Shown: positions 8,163 through 15,573 of the stretch, piece by piece
How the letters are laid out: every line of letters starts with the position of its first letter
How positions within the stretch are numbered: the stretch's first letter is position 1
Source: an uncultured Prevotella sp.
GTDB taxonomy: Bacteria > Bacteroidota > Bacteroidia > Bacteroidales > Bacteroidaceae
Direction of reading: 5' to 3'
Length of the DNA: 26,229 bases
NCBI GenBank assembly: GCA_900769275.1
Contig: CAAGGA010000025.1
Location: 1 to 26,229, forward strand
The notes under the pieces: model-generated
Databases searched by the model: none
Seen by the model: only the letters and a program-made list of their open reading frames with translations
Told to the model about the DNA's origin: nothing
Translations under genes and position numbers: made by a program

Positions 8163-9638
8163 ATGGCTGCAAACAAGCTACTGAGAGTACTGGGACTCAA
8201 GGAGTCTATCAGTATGACTATCGGCACAGTTGTCGGCGTGGGACTGTTTACCTGCGGTTCCTCACAGATAGGACTGGTCGGTTCATGGATTATCGGTCTC
8301 ACATTCGTCTCCCTGCTTATCTCCATCTGGCCGTGTCTCATCTACGGCGAGATGTCAGCGGCACTACCCGAGGCAGGCGGAACGTACAACTTCGCCAAGA
8401 GGGGACTTAACCGCGTATGGGCAAACATGGCAGGATGGCACTACATCGTATCGGTAGTGGCAATAGGTGCCGGCGAGACGCTCGCATTCTCAAATTATTT
8501 CACCATCCTCATGTCAGCTCTCGGCATAGACATCACATGGCTCGACCCACGTGTTATAGCCTGTGCACTGGTTGCCATATTCCTCGTGCTCAACTACTTC
8601 GGCATAAAGCAGTCAGGCAAGGCGCAGACGGCTTTCATATTCTTCTTCTGGGCGTGCAGCATCTGCTGGTTCCTCTACATGATACCGAAGATACACCTGG
8701 AATATTTCGGCGGTATAGCCATGGACAAGATGCCTCCTTTCAAGGAACTGATGTATATCTTCGGTCTTGTATGGTGGTGCTACACAGGCTTTGAGACCTG
8801 CGTATCCGTAGGCGGCGAGACAAAGTACCCACAATATACCCTGCCCCGCGCACTGAAGATTTCCGTCTTTCTCGTCTTTGCCGTCAATGCCCTGTTCCAG
8901 TGGTTCCTTGTCGGACTCATCCCTCATGACCTCTACGGTCTCCTTGCCAGTGCCGATGCGCCCTATGCCGAGGGTCTGATGGCAGCAGGATTCATCGGTA
9001 CACCTATCATACTTCTCTGCATAGCGATAGCTTTCGGAGGTGACCTCTCCACCATCAACCCTGGTATCGCAGCCCCTGCACGCTACGTATATTCCATGGC
9101 AGAGGACTGTTCGCTGCCCTCCACATTCGGAAAGGTTCACCCGAAGTACAAGACTCCACACCATGCCATCATCCTCGTGGGAGTCATCAACTTCATCCTC
9201 ATCGCTACAGGTTCCATAGACTATATCGCTTCCGTATCGCTCATTTCGCTCGCCGTCTGCTACATGATAGGCTGCATGGCGTACATGGGACTGAAACGCC
9301 TGCACCCCGAACTGAAACGACCTTACAAAGCCCCTTACGGCGTGCTGGGATGCTACGTGACGATAATACTATATATCTTCATGATTCTCTTTGCTGACTC
9401 CATGGCTCTTGCCACTGCCGGCATCCTCAGCGTGGTATGTGTCATCTTCTGGTACTTCTACACCAAGCACAAGCACAACTTCATCCCCGCCCTTGAAGAC
9501 GAGATAGGCGACGTGAAAGAACCATCCGCAGCAGAGAAAGCTGCCATGGACCGCGAGTATGCCATCTGGAAATGGGGCACGGCGATTGTCACCATCATCT
9601 CCCTCGCCATCTATTTCATTCCGATGATATTCAGTTAG
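8163..9638 (+). CDS. APC-family amino acid/amine permease, probable ethanolamine transporter
   Basis: A 491-residue inner-membrane protein with about 12 hydrophobic segments. APC signatures are visible: the unwound first helix TVVGVGLFTCG (22-32), YGEMSAALPEAGGTYNFAKRG (61-81), and GFETCVSVGGETKYPQYTLPRAL (209-231). These proteins drive cation-coupled uptake of amino acids or amines. Ethanolamine as substrate is inferred from the gene order, because eutB and eutC follow on the same strand after one repeat element. The C-terminus extends past the last helix as a charged loop (near EDEIGDVKEPSAAEKAAMDREY) and one further segment. Start ATG 8163 follows a long leader with no clear Shine-Dalgarno site close by. 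A generic amino acid permease is the alternative. Confidence 0.87.
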   Translation: MAANKLLRVLGLKESISMTIGTVVGVGLFTCGSSQIGLVGSWIIGLTFVSLLISIWPCLIYGEMSAALPEAGGTYNFAKRGLNRVWANMAGWHYIVSVVAIGAGETLAFSNYFTILMSALGIDITWLDPRVIACALVAIFLVLNYFGIKQSGKAQTAFIFFFWACSICWFLYMIPKIHLEYFGGIAMDKMPPFKELMYIFGLVWWCYTGFETCVSVGGETKYPQYTLPRALKISVFLVFAVNALFQWFLVGLIPHDLYGLLASADAPYAEGLMAAGFIGTPIILLCIAIAFGGDLSTINPGIAAPARYVYSMAEDCSLPSTFGKVHPKYKTPHHAIILVGVINFILIATGSIDYIASVSLISLAVCYMIGCMAYMGLKRLHPELKRPYKAPYGVLGCYVTIILYIFMILFADSMALATAGILSVVCVIFWYFYTKHKHNFIPALEDEIGDVKEPSAAEKAAMDREYAIWKWGTAIVTIISLAIYFIPMIFS

Positions 9639-9773
9639 TTGGCTGGTTGTTTGGTTGTTTAGTTGTTTGGTTGGGTGTGGCGCAAATGTGTCAAGTACAA
9701 CCAACAAAACAACAAAACAACTAAACAACCAAACAACCAAACAACTAAACAACTAAACAACAAAACAACAAAG
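9639..9773 (+). repeat. Octamer-arm element between permease and eutB
   Basis: The G/T arm (9639-9675, GTTGTTTG/GTTGTTTA units) starts right after the permease stop. The core 9676-9698 contains GCGCAAATGTGTCAAGTAC. The A/C arm (9699-9770, CAAAACAA and CAACCAAA/CAACTAAA units with 8-nt period) ends three nt before the eutB ATG. The arms are complementary over more than 25 nt, allowing an intercistronic RNA hairpin. The core resembles 14480-14505. Confidence 0.88.
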
Positions 9774-11159
9774 ATGACTTTCAGGATAACAACAGGCGAT
9801 ACCTCCTATTCGTTCCGTGACCTCAAAGACCTGATGGCGAAAGCCACACCGCAGAGGTCAGGAGACGAATTGGCAGGCATTGCCGCACACTCGATGGAAG
9901 AGAGGACGGCGGCGAAGATGTGCCTTGCCGATGTTCCTCTGCAGCATTTCCTGGAGGAACCTCTCATTCCATACGAGAAAGACGAAGTGACACGCCTCAT
10001 CATCGACAGCCATGACAAGGAAGCATTCTCGGAGATAAGCCACCTGACGGTGGGCGACTTCCGCAACTGGCTGCTGAGCGATGCCACGACAAGTGACGTA
10101 CTGGCACGAGTGGCAAAGGGCATAACACCGGAGATGGCGGCCGCCGTGAGCAAGATAATGCGCAATCAGGACTTGATGCTCGTGGCGCAGAAATGCGTCG
10201 TGGTGACCAAGTTCCGCAATACGATAGGTCTGCCGGGACGGCTGTCAGCAAGACTGCAGCCCAACCATCCGACAGACGATATGCGCGGAGTGGCGGCAAG
10301 CATCATCGACGGACTGATGTATGGCAGCGGCGATGCCGTGATAGGCATCAATCCCGCCAGTGACTCCCTGCCTGTACTGACAGAACTCAACTATATGCTG
10401 GATGACATCATCCACAATTACGAGATTCCCACGCAGAGTTGCGTGCTCACCCATGTCACCACCTGCATGGAAATGATAGAAGCCAACGCGCCCGTCGATC
10501 TGCTCTTCCAGAGCATTGCGGGCACGGAAGCCGCCAACGCAGGCTTCGGTATCAACCTGAAAATGCTGGACGAGGGATACGAGGCGGTGAAGTCACTGCA
10601 CAGAGGCACCGTGGGCGACAACTGCATGTATTTCGAGACCGGACAAGGCTCTGCCCTCTCCTCTGATGCCAATCACGGTGTCGATGAGCAAACGTGTGAA
10701 GCCCGCTGCTATGCCGTAGCACGAAGATATAATCCCCTGTTAGTAAACACAGTAGTAGGATTCATCGGTCCCGAGTATCTCTATGACGGCAAACAGATTA
10801 CTCGCGCCGGACTGGAAGACCATTTCTGCGGAAAACTCATGGGACTGCCCATGGGATGCGACATCTGCTATACGAATCATGCAGAGGCAGACCAGGACGA
10901 CATGGACAATCTCCTGACACTCCTTGTAGCCTCCGGAGTGAATTACATCATGGGCATTCCGGGCGCTGATGACATAATGCTGAACTATCAGAGCACCTCA
11001 TATCATGACGCTCTCTATGTAAGACGGCTGCTCGGCAAGCGTCACGCCCCCGAGTTCGAGGCTTGGCTGCAAAAGATGAACCTCATTGACACGGACGGCA
11101 ACCTGCTTCCTGTCAGGAGAAACCATAAACTGCTGGGTATAGGAAACATGAATTACTGA
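9774..11159 (+). CDS. eutB: Ethanolamine ammonia-lyase large subunit
   Basis: A 461-residue protein, close to the 453 of E. coli EutB, and cytoplasmic. With EutC it forms the adenosylcobalamin-dependent enzyme that splits ethanolamine into acetaldehyde and ammonia. Conserved stretches include SARLQPNHP (158-166), FQSIAGTEAANAGFG (245-259), YFETGQGSALS (286-296), VGFIGPEYLYDGKQI (328-342), GLEDHFCGKLMGLPMGCDICYTNHAEADQDD (346-376) and MGIPGADDIMLNYQSTSYHD (393-412). Arg160, Gln162, Asn193, Glu288 and Asp363 fall where enterobacterial EutB has its substrate-binding residues. The start at 9774 was chosen because the frame stays open through the upstream repeat and would add a spurious QNNKTTKQ-rich tail. 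eutC begins 1 nt after the stop. Confidence 0.97.
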   Translation: MTFRITTGDTSYSFRDLKDLMAKATPQRSGDELAGIAAHSMEERTAAKMCLADVPLQHFLEEPLIPYEKDEVTRLIIDSHDKEAFSEISHLTVGDFRNWLLSDATTSDVLARVAKGITPEMAAAVSKIMRNQDLMLVAQKCVVVTKFRNTIGLPGRLSARLQPNHPTDDMRGVAASIIDGLMYGSGDAVIGINPASDSLPVLTELNYMLDDIIHNYEIPTQSCVLTHVTTCMEMIEANAPVDLLFQSIAGTEAANAGFGINLKMLDEGYEAVKSLHRGTVGDNCMYFETGQGSALSSDANHGVDEQTCEARCYAVARRYNPLLVNTVVGFIGPEYLYDGKQITRAGLEDHFCGKLMGLPMGCDICYTNHAEADQDDMDNLLTLLVASGVNYIMGIPGADDIMLNYQSTSYHDALYVRRLLGKRHAPEFEAWLQKMNLIDTDGNLLPVRRNHKLLGIGNMNY

Positions 11160-11160
11160 A

Positions 11161-11967
11161 ATGGATAGAATTATACAGACAACGGCAGGCGGCAGTGTCG
11201 CCGTCTATGCCGACCCATGGGAACGACTGAGAGAGTTTACCGACGCACGCATTGCACTCGGCAGGACAGGCTGTAGCATACTCACGGACGAATGGCTCAA
11301 GTTCAGTATGGCGCATGCCCGTGCAAGAGACAGCATCAATATGCCCTTTGAACGGGACAGGATAGCCAAAGCCCTGAACGACATCCACATGGACGTGGTC
11401 AATGCAGAGAGCTGCGCCGCAGACCGTTCGGTGTTTATCCGCCGCCCGGATTTGGGAAGAAGACTGAGCGAAGAGAGTCGCAGACGCCTGAAAGAGATGA
11501 ATTATCCCGGTGCCGACGTGCTTATCGTCATCGGTGACGGACTGTCAAGCAAAGCAGTACACAAACAGGCCGTCCCTCTCATCAAGGCTTTCACCCCTTA
11601 CATGAAAGAACTGGGATTGTCCGTCGGACCCGTGGTGCTGGCTACGGAAAGCAGGGTAGCTCTCGGTGATGACATAGCGGAAACGATGCACTGCCGGCTT
11701 GTCGTCATGCTTATCGGAGAACGCCCCGGACTCTCCTCCCCCGACAGCCTGGGCATTTACATGACTTATGCGCCTTATGCTGGAAGACTGGAAAGTGAGC
11801 GCAACTGCATCTCCAACGTAAGACCCGAGGGGCTGTCATACGAACGCGCTGCCTTCAAACTCGCATGGCTCGTGGAAATGGCGTTCGAGAAGAACGTCAG
11901 TGGCACAGCCCTGAAAGACCTCAGCGACAACCCCGACGCATATCATCGGCTGAGACCGGTGGGGTAG
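11161..11967 (+). CDS. eutC: Ethanolamine ammonia-lyase small subunit
   Basis: A 268-residue partner of EutB, slightly shorter than the 295 of E. coli EutC. Recognisable segments are ARIALGRTGCSILTDEWLKF (29-48), AHARARDSINMPF (51-63), LNYPGADV-like MNYPGADVLIVIGDGLSSKAV (near 112-132), and the C-terminal MLIGERPGLSSPDSLGIYMTYAP and ERNCISNVRPEGLSYERAA, which help bind the cobalamin. The single-base gap after eutB means tight translational coupling. No eutA reactivase, aldehyde dehydrogenase or microcompartment shell gene follows, so here the pair most likely supplies ammonia and acetaldehyde without an organelle (inference). Confidence 0.95.
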   Translation: MDRIIQTTAGGSVAVYADPWERLREFTDARIALGRTGCSILTDEWLKFSMAHARARDSINMPFERDRIAKALNDIHMDVVNAESCAADRSVFIRRPDLGRRLSEESRRRLKEMNYPGADVLIVIGDGLSSKAVHKQAVPLIKAFTPYMKELGLSVGPVVLATESRVALGDDIAETMHCRLVVMLIGERPGLSSPDSLGIYMTYAPYAGRLESERNCISNVRPEGLSYERAAFKLAWLVEMAFEKNVSGTALKDLSDNPDAYHRLRPVG

Positions 11968-11975
11968 TTTTTTTT
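11944..11975 (+). terminator. Possible weak terminator overlapping the end of eutC
   Basis: CATCGG (11944-11949) can pair with CCGGTG (11956-11961), followed after six bases by a run of eight T (11968-11975). The short stem and offset T-run make this weak, but it sits at the end of the eut unit and the next gene has its own promoter. Confidence 0.35.
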
Positions 11976-12097
11976 CTGGTTGTGGACTATTGGTTGTAGA
12001 TTATAATATCTCTAATAGAGGCTTTCTCAAGAGATAAATCCATATTATCCAACAACCAAACAACTAAACAACCAAACAACCAAACAACCAAACAACT
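11976..12097 (+). repeat. Octamer-arm element between eutC and the RNR-like gene
   Basis: A short degenerate G/T part (11976-11999, GGTTGTGG and GGTTGTAG) is followed by about 45 nt of A/T-rich spacer, then a clean A/C arm of CAACYAAA octamers (12049-12096). Unlike most copies, the A/C arm does not touch the start codon; a promoter and 75 nt lie between. Confidence 0.8.
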
Positions 12098-12111
12098 TTT
12101 TCCCAAAAACA

Positions 12112-12143
12112 TTTCGGTATGTTGGAAAAAAAATGTATTTTTG
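12112..12143 (+). promoter_or_regulatory. Predicted promoter for the RNR-like gene and folB
   Basis: TATTTTTG at 12136-12143 matches the -7 consensus TAnnTTTG. TTTC at 12112-12115, 20 nt upstream, is one base off the -33 TTTG. The start site would be near 12150, so translation from the upstream ATG at 12119 is excluded and ATG 12173 is favoured. Confidence 0.65.
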
Positions 12144-12172
12144 CACCACGTTTTTCAAAAATACATTCTGAC

Positions 12173-12649
12173 ATGGACTACGAGAAAAGTGCAGAGATAA
12201 CAGTGGAACGACCTACCGTCCTTGAATGCGACGTGGTACGATTCCAAAACAACAAGGAGAAATGGGTAGCTTTCGTCGGACTTCTCGACGGAAGACCATA
12301 CGAGATATTCACCGGCATACAGGACGATGACGAGGGTATCGTACTGCCAAAGACGGTGGTCAGCGGAAAGATTATCCGCCAGACCAATGAAGACGGCACT
12401 CACAGATACGACTTCCAGTTTGAGAACAGGCGTGGCTACAAGACCACGGTGGAGGGACTGTCGGAGAAGTTCAACCCCGACTGCTGGAACTATGCCAAAC
12501 TAATCTCCGGCGTGCTGCGCTACCGCATGCCTATCCACCTCGTAGTCAAACTGATAGAATCACTGACATTCAGGGAGGAGATGCTCAATATGTGGAAGAA
12601 CGGCGTGGCACGCGCCCTGAAGAAATATATGCCGGGAGAGGAAGAATGA
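12173..12649 (+). CDS. Stand-alone protein resembling the C-terminal module of B12-dependent ribonucleotide reductase
   Basis: A 158-residue protein. The stretches RPTVLECDVVRFQNNKEKWV, VGLLDGRPYEIFTG, YKTTVEGLSEKFNPDCWNYAKLISGVLRYRMP and NMWKNGVARALKKYM resemble, as I recall the family, the tail region of long Bacteroidetes class II (adenosylcobalamin-dependent) ribonucleotide reductases. The catalytic barrel and radical-site cysteines are absent. It appears intact and not a fragment: it has its own promoter, a full-length frame, and a stop that overlaps the folB start (ATGA). The role is unknown; it might act in trans with a reductase, or be an annotated-by-homology family of its own. The ATG at 12173 is chosen because 12119 lies before the promoter. 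Confidence 0.75.
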   Translation: MDYEKSAEITVERPTVLECDVVRFQNNKEKWVAFVGLLDGRPYEIFTGIQDDDEGIVLPKTVVSGKIIRQTNEDGTHRYDFQFENRRGYKTTVEGLSEKFNPDCWNYAKLISGVLRYRMPIHLVVKLIESLTFREEMLNMWKNGVARALKKYMPGEEE

Positions 12650-13005
12650 CGGGCAGGGTATATATCGACTCCATGCGCCTGCATGCCTTTCACGGCGTGA
12701 TGGAGCAGGAAAGAACCGTCGGCAACGACTACTGCGTGAGCATCGAGGTAGAATACCCCTTAGAGGAGGCTTGCGAAAAGGACTTGCTTGACGCTACCGT
12801 CAACTATGCCGTAGTGGCAAAAACGGTGGCAGAGGAGATGCAAGTGCCGTCACAACTCGTGGAGCACGTAGCGGCAAGGATAGCCAAACACCTGAAACTG
12901 CTTTACCCCAAAATCATCATGACACGCATCAACGTAAAAAAAATCGCACCTCCCATGCCTTATGACATGGACGGTGCGGGGGTGGAATTGAGGTATACTT
13001 ATTAG
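12646..13005 (+). CDS. folB: Dihydroneopterin aldolase
   Basis: A 119-residue cytoplasmic enzyme of folate synthesis converting 7,8-dihydroneopterin to 6-hydroxymethyl-dihydropterin and glycolaldehyde. Family features are RVYIDSMRLHAFHGVMEQER (4-23) with the HG-x4-E pterin site (Glu21 or Glu22), the TVNYAVVA strand (near 49-56, Asn-Tyr), QLVEHVAARIA (near 70-80) with the pterin-binding Glu, and VNVKK-like RINVKKIAPPMP with the catalytic Lys near 98. Length fits the usual ~120. The start ATG overlaps the TGA of the upstream gene, which sets the start and implies coupled translation. Confidence 0.95.
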   Translation: MTGRVYIDSMRLHAFHGVMEQERTVGNDYCVSIEVEYPLEEACEKDLLDATVNYAVVAKTVAEEMQVPSQLVEHVAARIAKHLKLLYPKIIMTRINVKKIAPPMPYDMDGAGVELRYTY

Positions 13006-13014
13006 GGGGGAGGG

Positions 13015-13117
13015 AGTTGTTGTTTTGGTGGTTTTGTTGTTTGGCGGTTTGCATCCGACCCTCACCAAAGCCACAACCAACTAAACAACAAAACAACAAA
13101 ACAACAAAACAACCAAA
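13015..13117 (+). repeat. Octamer-arm element between folB and the amidase gene
   Basis: The G/T arm (13015-13052, GTTGTTTTGGTGG/GTTTTGTTGTTTGG) begins shortly after the folB stop. The spacer is 13053-13071. The A/C arm (13072-13117) is built of CAACAAAA octamers. The amidase promoter follows, so this element is at the 3' end of folB and not in the amidase leader. Confidence 0.85.
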
Positions 13118-13172
13118 TGTCAATAATCCCTAAAAAGGGAAGCAAGACGATACGTATTATGTACTTTTTTCG

Positions 13173-13180
13173 TAATTTTG
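13173..13180 (+). promoter_or_regulatory. Predicted promoter -7 element (TAATTTTG) for the amidase gene
   Basis: TAATTTTG followed by CGG matches TAnnTTTG and lies 23 nt before the amidase ATG, implying a very short leader. A small hairpin (CCCTAAAAAGGG) sits about 35 nt upstream. No clear -33 TTTG is present. Confidence 0.6.
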
Positions 13181-13202
13181 CGGTACATTTTCTTTCATAA
13201 CG

Positions 13203-14432
13203 ATGGTAAAGAGACTATTACTGACATCTATCATATTGACTATCTGTACAGTGTTGATGCGAGCCGTCCCATACCGATTCACCCTCGTCATTGATGCAGG
13301 ACACGGCGGACACGATGCAGGAGCCATAGGAACGAAATCAAAAGAAAAAGACATCAACCTCCGCACTGCCCTCGCTTTCGGAGCATACGTGGAACGCAAC
13401 TGCCCCGACGTGAGAGTAGTATATACAAGAAAGACAGACAAGTTCGTGGCACTGCACGAACGAGCTGACATAGCCAACAAGGCGAAAGCAGACCTCTTCA
13501 TCTCCATCCACACCAACTCCCTGCCGGGAAAGAAAATAGCAAGGGGCTTCGAGACATATACACTCGGTATGCACAGAGCCAACGACAACCTTGAGGTGGC
13601 GAAGAGAGAGAACTCCGTAATCCTCGTGGAGAAAGACTATCGGCAACATTATGAGGGCTTCGACCCCAACTCCTCCGAGAGCTATATCATGTTCGAGTTC
13701 CTGCAAGACCACTTCATGGCAAAGAGCGTGGAACTGGCAAAACTTGTGCAAAACAACGTCTGCTCACTCGCCAACCGCCCTGACAAAGGCGTCAAGCAAG
13801 CCGGATTCCTCGTACTGCGTGAGACATCCATGCCGAGCTGCCTTATAGAACTGGGATTTATCTCCACACCCGATGAGGAGCAATACCTCAACAGCAGCGT
13901 AAACATAGACAATATCGCCAAAGGCATCTACAATGCGTTCGTAAAATACAAGCAGAAGAACAGCGACAACGGTGGTCAGTACGTCACCAGCGAAAGACGA
14001 ACCGACAACACGCCGAATGACAAGGACAACGTCACCAGCGAAACAGCAAGGCAACAAGACAACGAAACAACGAAACAGCAAGACAACAAGACAACAAGAC
14101 AACAAGACAGCGAAACAACTAAACAAAAAGACAACAAGACAACAAGACAACAAGACAGAGAGCCCTCCTCCCTCCCCATATTCAAGATACAGATATTCAT
14201 CTCTGACAAGGAACTGAAAGCCAGCGACCCACGCTTCAAAGGCGAAAAGGCGGACTTCTTCCGGGAGGGCAACATGGTGAAATACACTATAGGAGAGACA
14301 ACGGACTACAACAGCATCATCAAGTTGCACAAGTCCCTGAACGGCAAATTCCCCGGTTCGTTCATCATCGCATTCAAAGGCGGCGAGAGGATAAGCACAG
14401 CCGATGCCATCAGGGAATTCAGGCAGAAGTAG
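13203..14432 (+). CDS. N-acetylmuramoyl-L-alanine amidase (Amidase_3) with repeat linker and C-terminal SPOR-like region
   Basis: A 409-residue exported peptidoglycan hydrolase that cuts the bond between MurNAc and the stem peptide. The signal peptide is about residues 1-21. The Amidase_3 domain spans about 25-250: VIDAGHGGHD (29-38; His34), SKEKDINL (46-53; Glu48), ADLFISIHTNS (96-106; His103) as zinc ligands and IELGFIS (215-221; catalytic Glu216). Residues 281-320 are a hydrophilic linker of near-identical 8-residue repeats (QQDNKTTR-like), coded by 8-nt units related to the intergenic repeats. The end (about 325-409: FKIQIFISDKELK, GEKADFFREGNMVKYTIGETTDYN) resembles the SPOR-like tail of Bacteroidetes amidases that binds septal glycan; that part is inference. 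Confidence 0.93.
   Translation: MVKRLLLTSIILTICTVLMRAVPYRFTLVIDAGHGGHDAGAIGTKSKEKDINLRTALAFGAYVERNCPDVRVVYTRKTDKFVALHERADIANKAKADLFISIHTNSLPGKKIARGFETYTLGMHRANDNLEVAKRENSVILVEKDYRQHYEGFDPNSSESYIMFEFLQDHFMAKSVELAKLVQNNVCSLANRPDKGVKQAGFLVLRETSMPSCLIELGFISTPDEEQYLNSSVNIDNIAKGIYNAFVKYKQKNSDNGGQYVTSERRTDNTPNDKDNVTSETARQQDNETTKQQDNKTTRQQDSETTKQKDNKTTRQQDREPSSLPIFKIQIFISDKELKASDPRFKGEKADFFREGNMVKYTIGETTDYNSIIKLHKSLNGKFPGSFIIAFKGGERISTADAIREFRQK
14043..14160 (+). repeat. In-frame octamer tract inside the amidase gene
   Basis: About 14 units of 8 nt with consensus ACAACAAG (variants ACAACGAA, ACAGCAAG, ACAACTAA) lie in the coding strand. Three units make 24 nt and give the 8-residue protein repeat at residues 281-320. 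A/C-rich units are on the sense strand, as in the intergenic arms. Gain or loss of a single unit would shift the reading frame. Confidence 0.92.
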
Positions 14433-14437
14433 AGGTA

Positions 14438-14562
14438 TTTTTGTTGTTTGGTTGCCTGGTTGTTTGGTTGTCTGGTTGGATGTGACGCAAATGAGTCGAA
14501 TACTACCAACCAAACAACTAAACAACAAAATAACTAAACAACAAAACAACAAAACAACGAAA
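14438..14562 (+). repeat. Octamer-arm element between the amidase and MCE genes
   Basis: The G/T arm (14438-14479) is GTTGTTTG, GTTGCCTG and GTTGTCTG units starting 6 nt after the stop. The core 14480-14505 contains GACGCAAATGAGTCGAATAC. The A/C arm (14506-14562) of CAACTAAA/CAACAAAA units runs to the ATG of the next gene. The core's GAGTCGAATACTA (14493-14505) is repeated exactly at 20812-20824. Confidence 0.88.
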
Positions 14563-15465
14563 ATGAAACATATCACTAAAGAGGTCAAGATAGCACTCGT
14601 CGCCATAATAGGCATCGTATTATTGTTCTTCGGACTCAACTTCCTCAAGGGGTTGTCCGTCTTCTCCAACGGGAATGTATATAAGATAGCATTCTCCAAC
14701 GTCAGCGGTATGTCCGGGTCATGCCCAATATATGCCGACGGCTACAGGGTAGGCACCGTGACTGGCATCACGTACGACTATGACAAGCAGGGCACTATCA
14801 TCGCCGATGCGGAGATGGACAAGGAACTACGCATCCCCGTAGGCTCTACGGCGGAAATATCATCCGACCTCATGGGCAACACACAGGTGAACCTCCTCCT
14901 TGCCAACAATCCGAGAGAGCGCGTCAATCCCGGCGATACCATATCGGGAATGGTGGATGAAGGAGCCATGGGACAGATGAAAGCCATGATACCTGCCGTG
15001 GAAAAGATGATCCCGAAACTGGACAGCATACTCGCCTCCCTCAACGCTCTCCTTGCAGACCCCTCCATCACGGCAACACTGCGGAATGCAGAAACCATCT
15101 CGCAGAACCTCACGGTGACCACACAAAGCCTCAACACCATGATGGCAGGGCTCAACAAGACCATGCCCGGACTGCTGGCAAAGGCTGACGGAGTGATGAC
15201 AAACACAGAGATACTTACAGGCAACCTTGCCTCTATCGACGTGGCAGGCACTATGGCAAAGGTGGACAGGACACTTGCCAACGTGGAAACCCTCACCAAT
15301 ACGCTCAACAGCAAGGAGGGAACCGTAGGACTGCTTCTCCACGACCCAGGACTATACAACAACATGACCGCTACCATGGCTTCGGCAGATTCCCTGCTCA
15401 CCGACCTCAAGAGCCATCCTAAACGTTACGTACACTTCTCGTTGTTCGGAAAGAAAGACAAGTGA
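14563..15465 (+). CDS. MCE/MlaD-family lipid-transport substrate-binding protein
   Basis: A 300-residue protein anchored by one N-terminal membrane helix (about 9-28, IALVAIIGIVLLFFGLNFLK) with the rest in the periplasm. The MCE domain (about 37-115) shows YKIAFSNVSGMSGSCPIYADGYRVGTV and IPVGSTAEISSDLMGNTQVNL. A long helical region follows (about 130-280) rich in NAETISQNLTVTTQSLN-type repeats, as in MCE proteins that form tunnels between membranes. The likely role is phospholipid trafficking as part of an Mla-like ABC system; no permease or ATPase partner is in the window. Start 14563 is preferred because the frame is open back through the repeat element to 14404, which would add a false 53-residue tail. 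Confidence 0.9.
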   Translation: MKHITKEVKIALVAIIGIVLLFFGLNFLKGLSVFSNGNVYKIAFSNVSGMSGSCPIYADGYRVGTVTGITYDYDKQGTIIADAEMDKELRIPVGSTAEISSDLMGNTQVNLLLANNPRERVNPGDTISGMVDEGAMGQMKAMIPAVEKMIPKLDSILASLNALLADPSITATLRNAETISQNLTVTTQSLNTMMAGLNKTMPGLLAKADGVMTNTEILTGNLASIDVAGTMAKVDRTLANVETLTNTLNSKEGTVGLLLHDPGLYNNMTATMASADSLLTDLKSHPKRYVHFSLFGKKDK

Positions 15466-15473
15466 TATGTGAT

Positions 15474-15556
15474 TTACGGTTATACGGTTATGCGGAATAT
15501 ACCGATAGTATTCACAAACCTCCGTACAACCGTACAACCGTACAACCGTACAACCT
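15474..15556 (+). repeat. Octamer-arm element between the MCE gene and dnaA
   Basis: The G-rich arm (15478-15495, GGTTATAC/GGTTATGC) is followed by a core with GCGGAATATACCG and GATAGTATTC (15504-15513), then an arm of exact CCGTACAA octamers (15523-15555). GATAGTATTC is the reverse complement of 20817-20826. No promoter was seen, so dnaA is probably read from upstream. Confidence 0.85.
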
Positions 15557-15573
15557 AAACATCTCAGAATACA

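Noticed and set aside
8613..9305. 230-codon minus-strand open frame antisense to the permease
   Set aside because: Shadow frame of a clear APC permease with no recognisable motif of its own.
13764..14699. 311-codon minus-strand open frame
   Set aside because: It is antisense to the amidase and MCE genes and its Leu/Cys/Val-rich residues come from reading the G/T complement of the octamer repeats.
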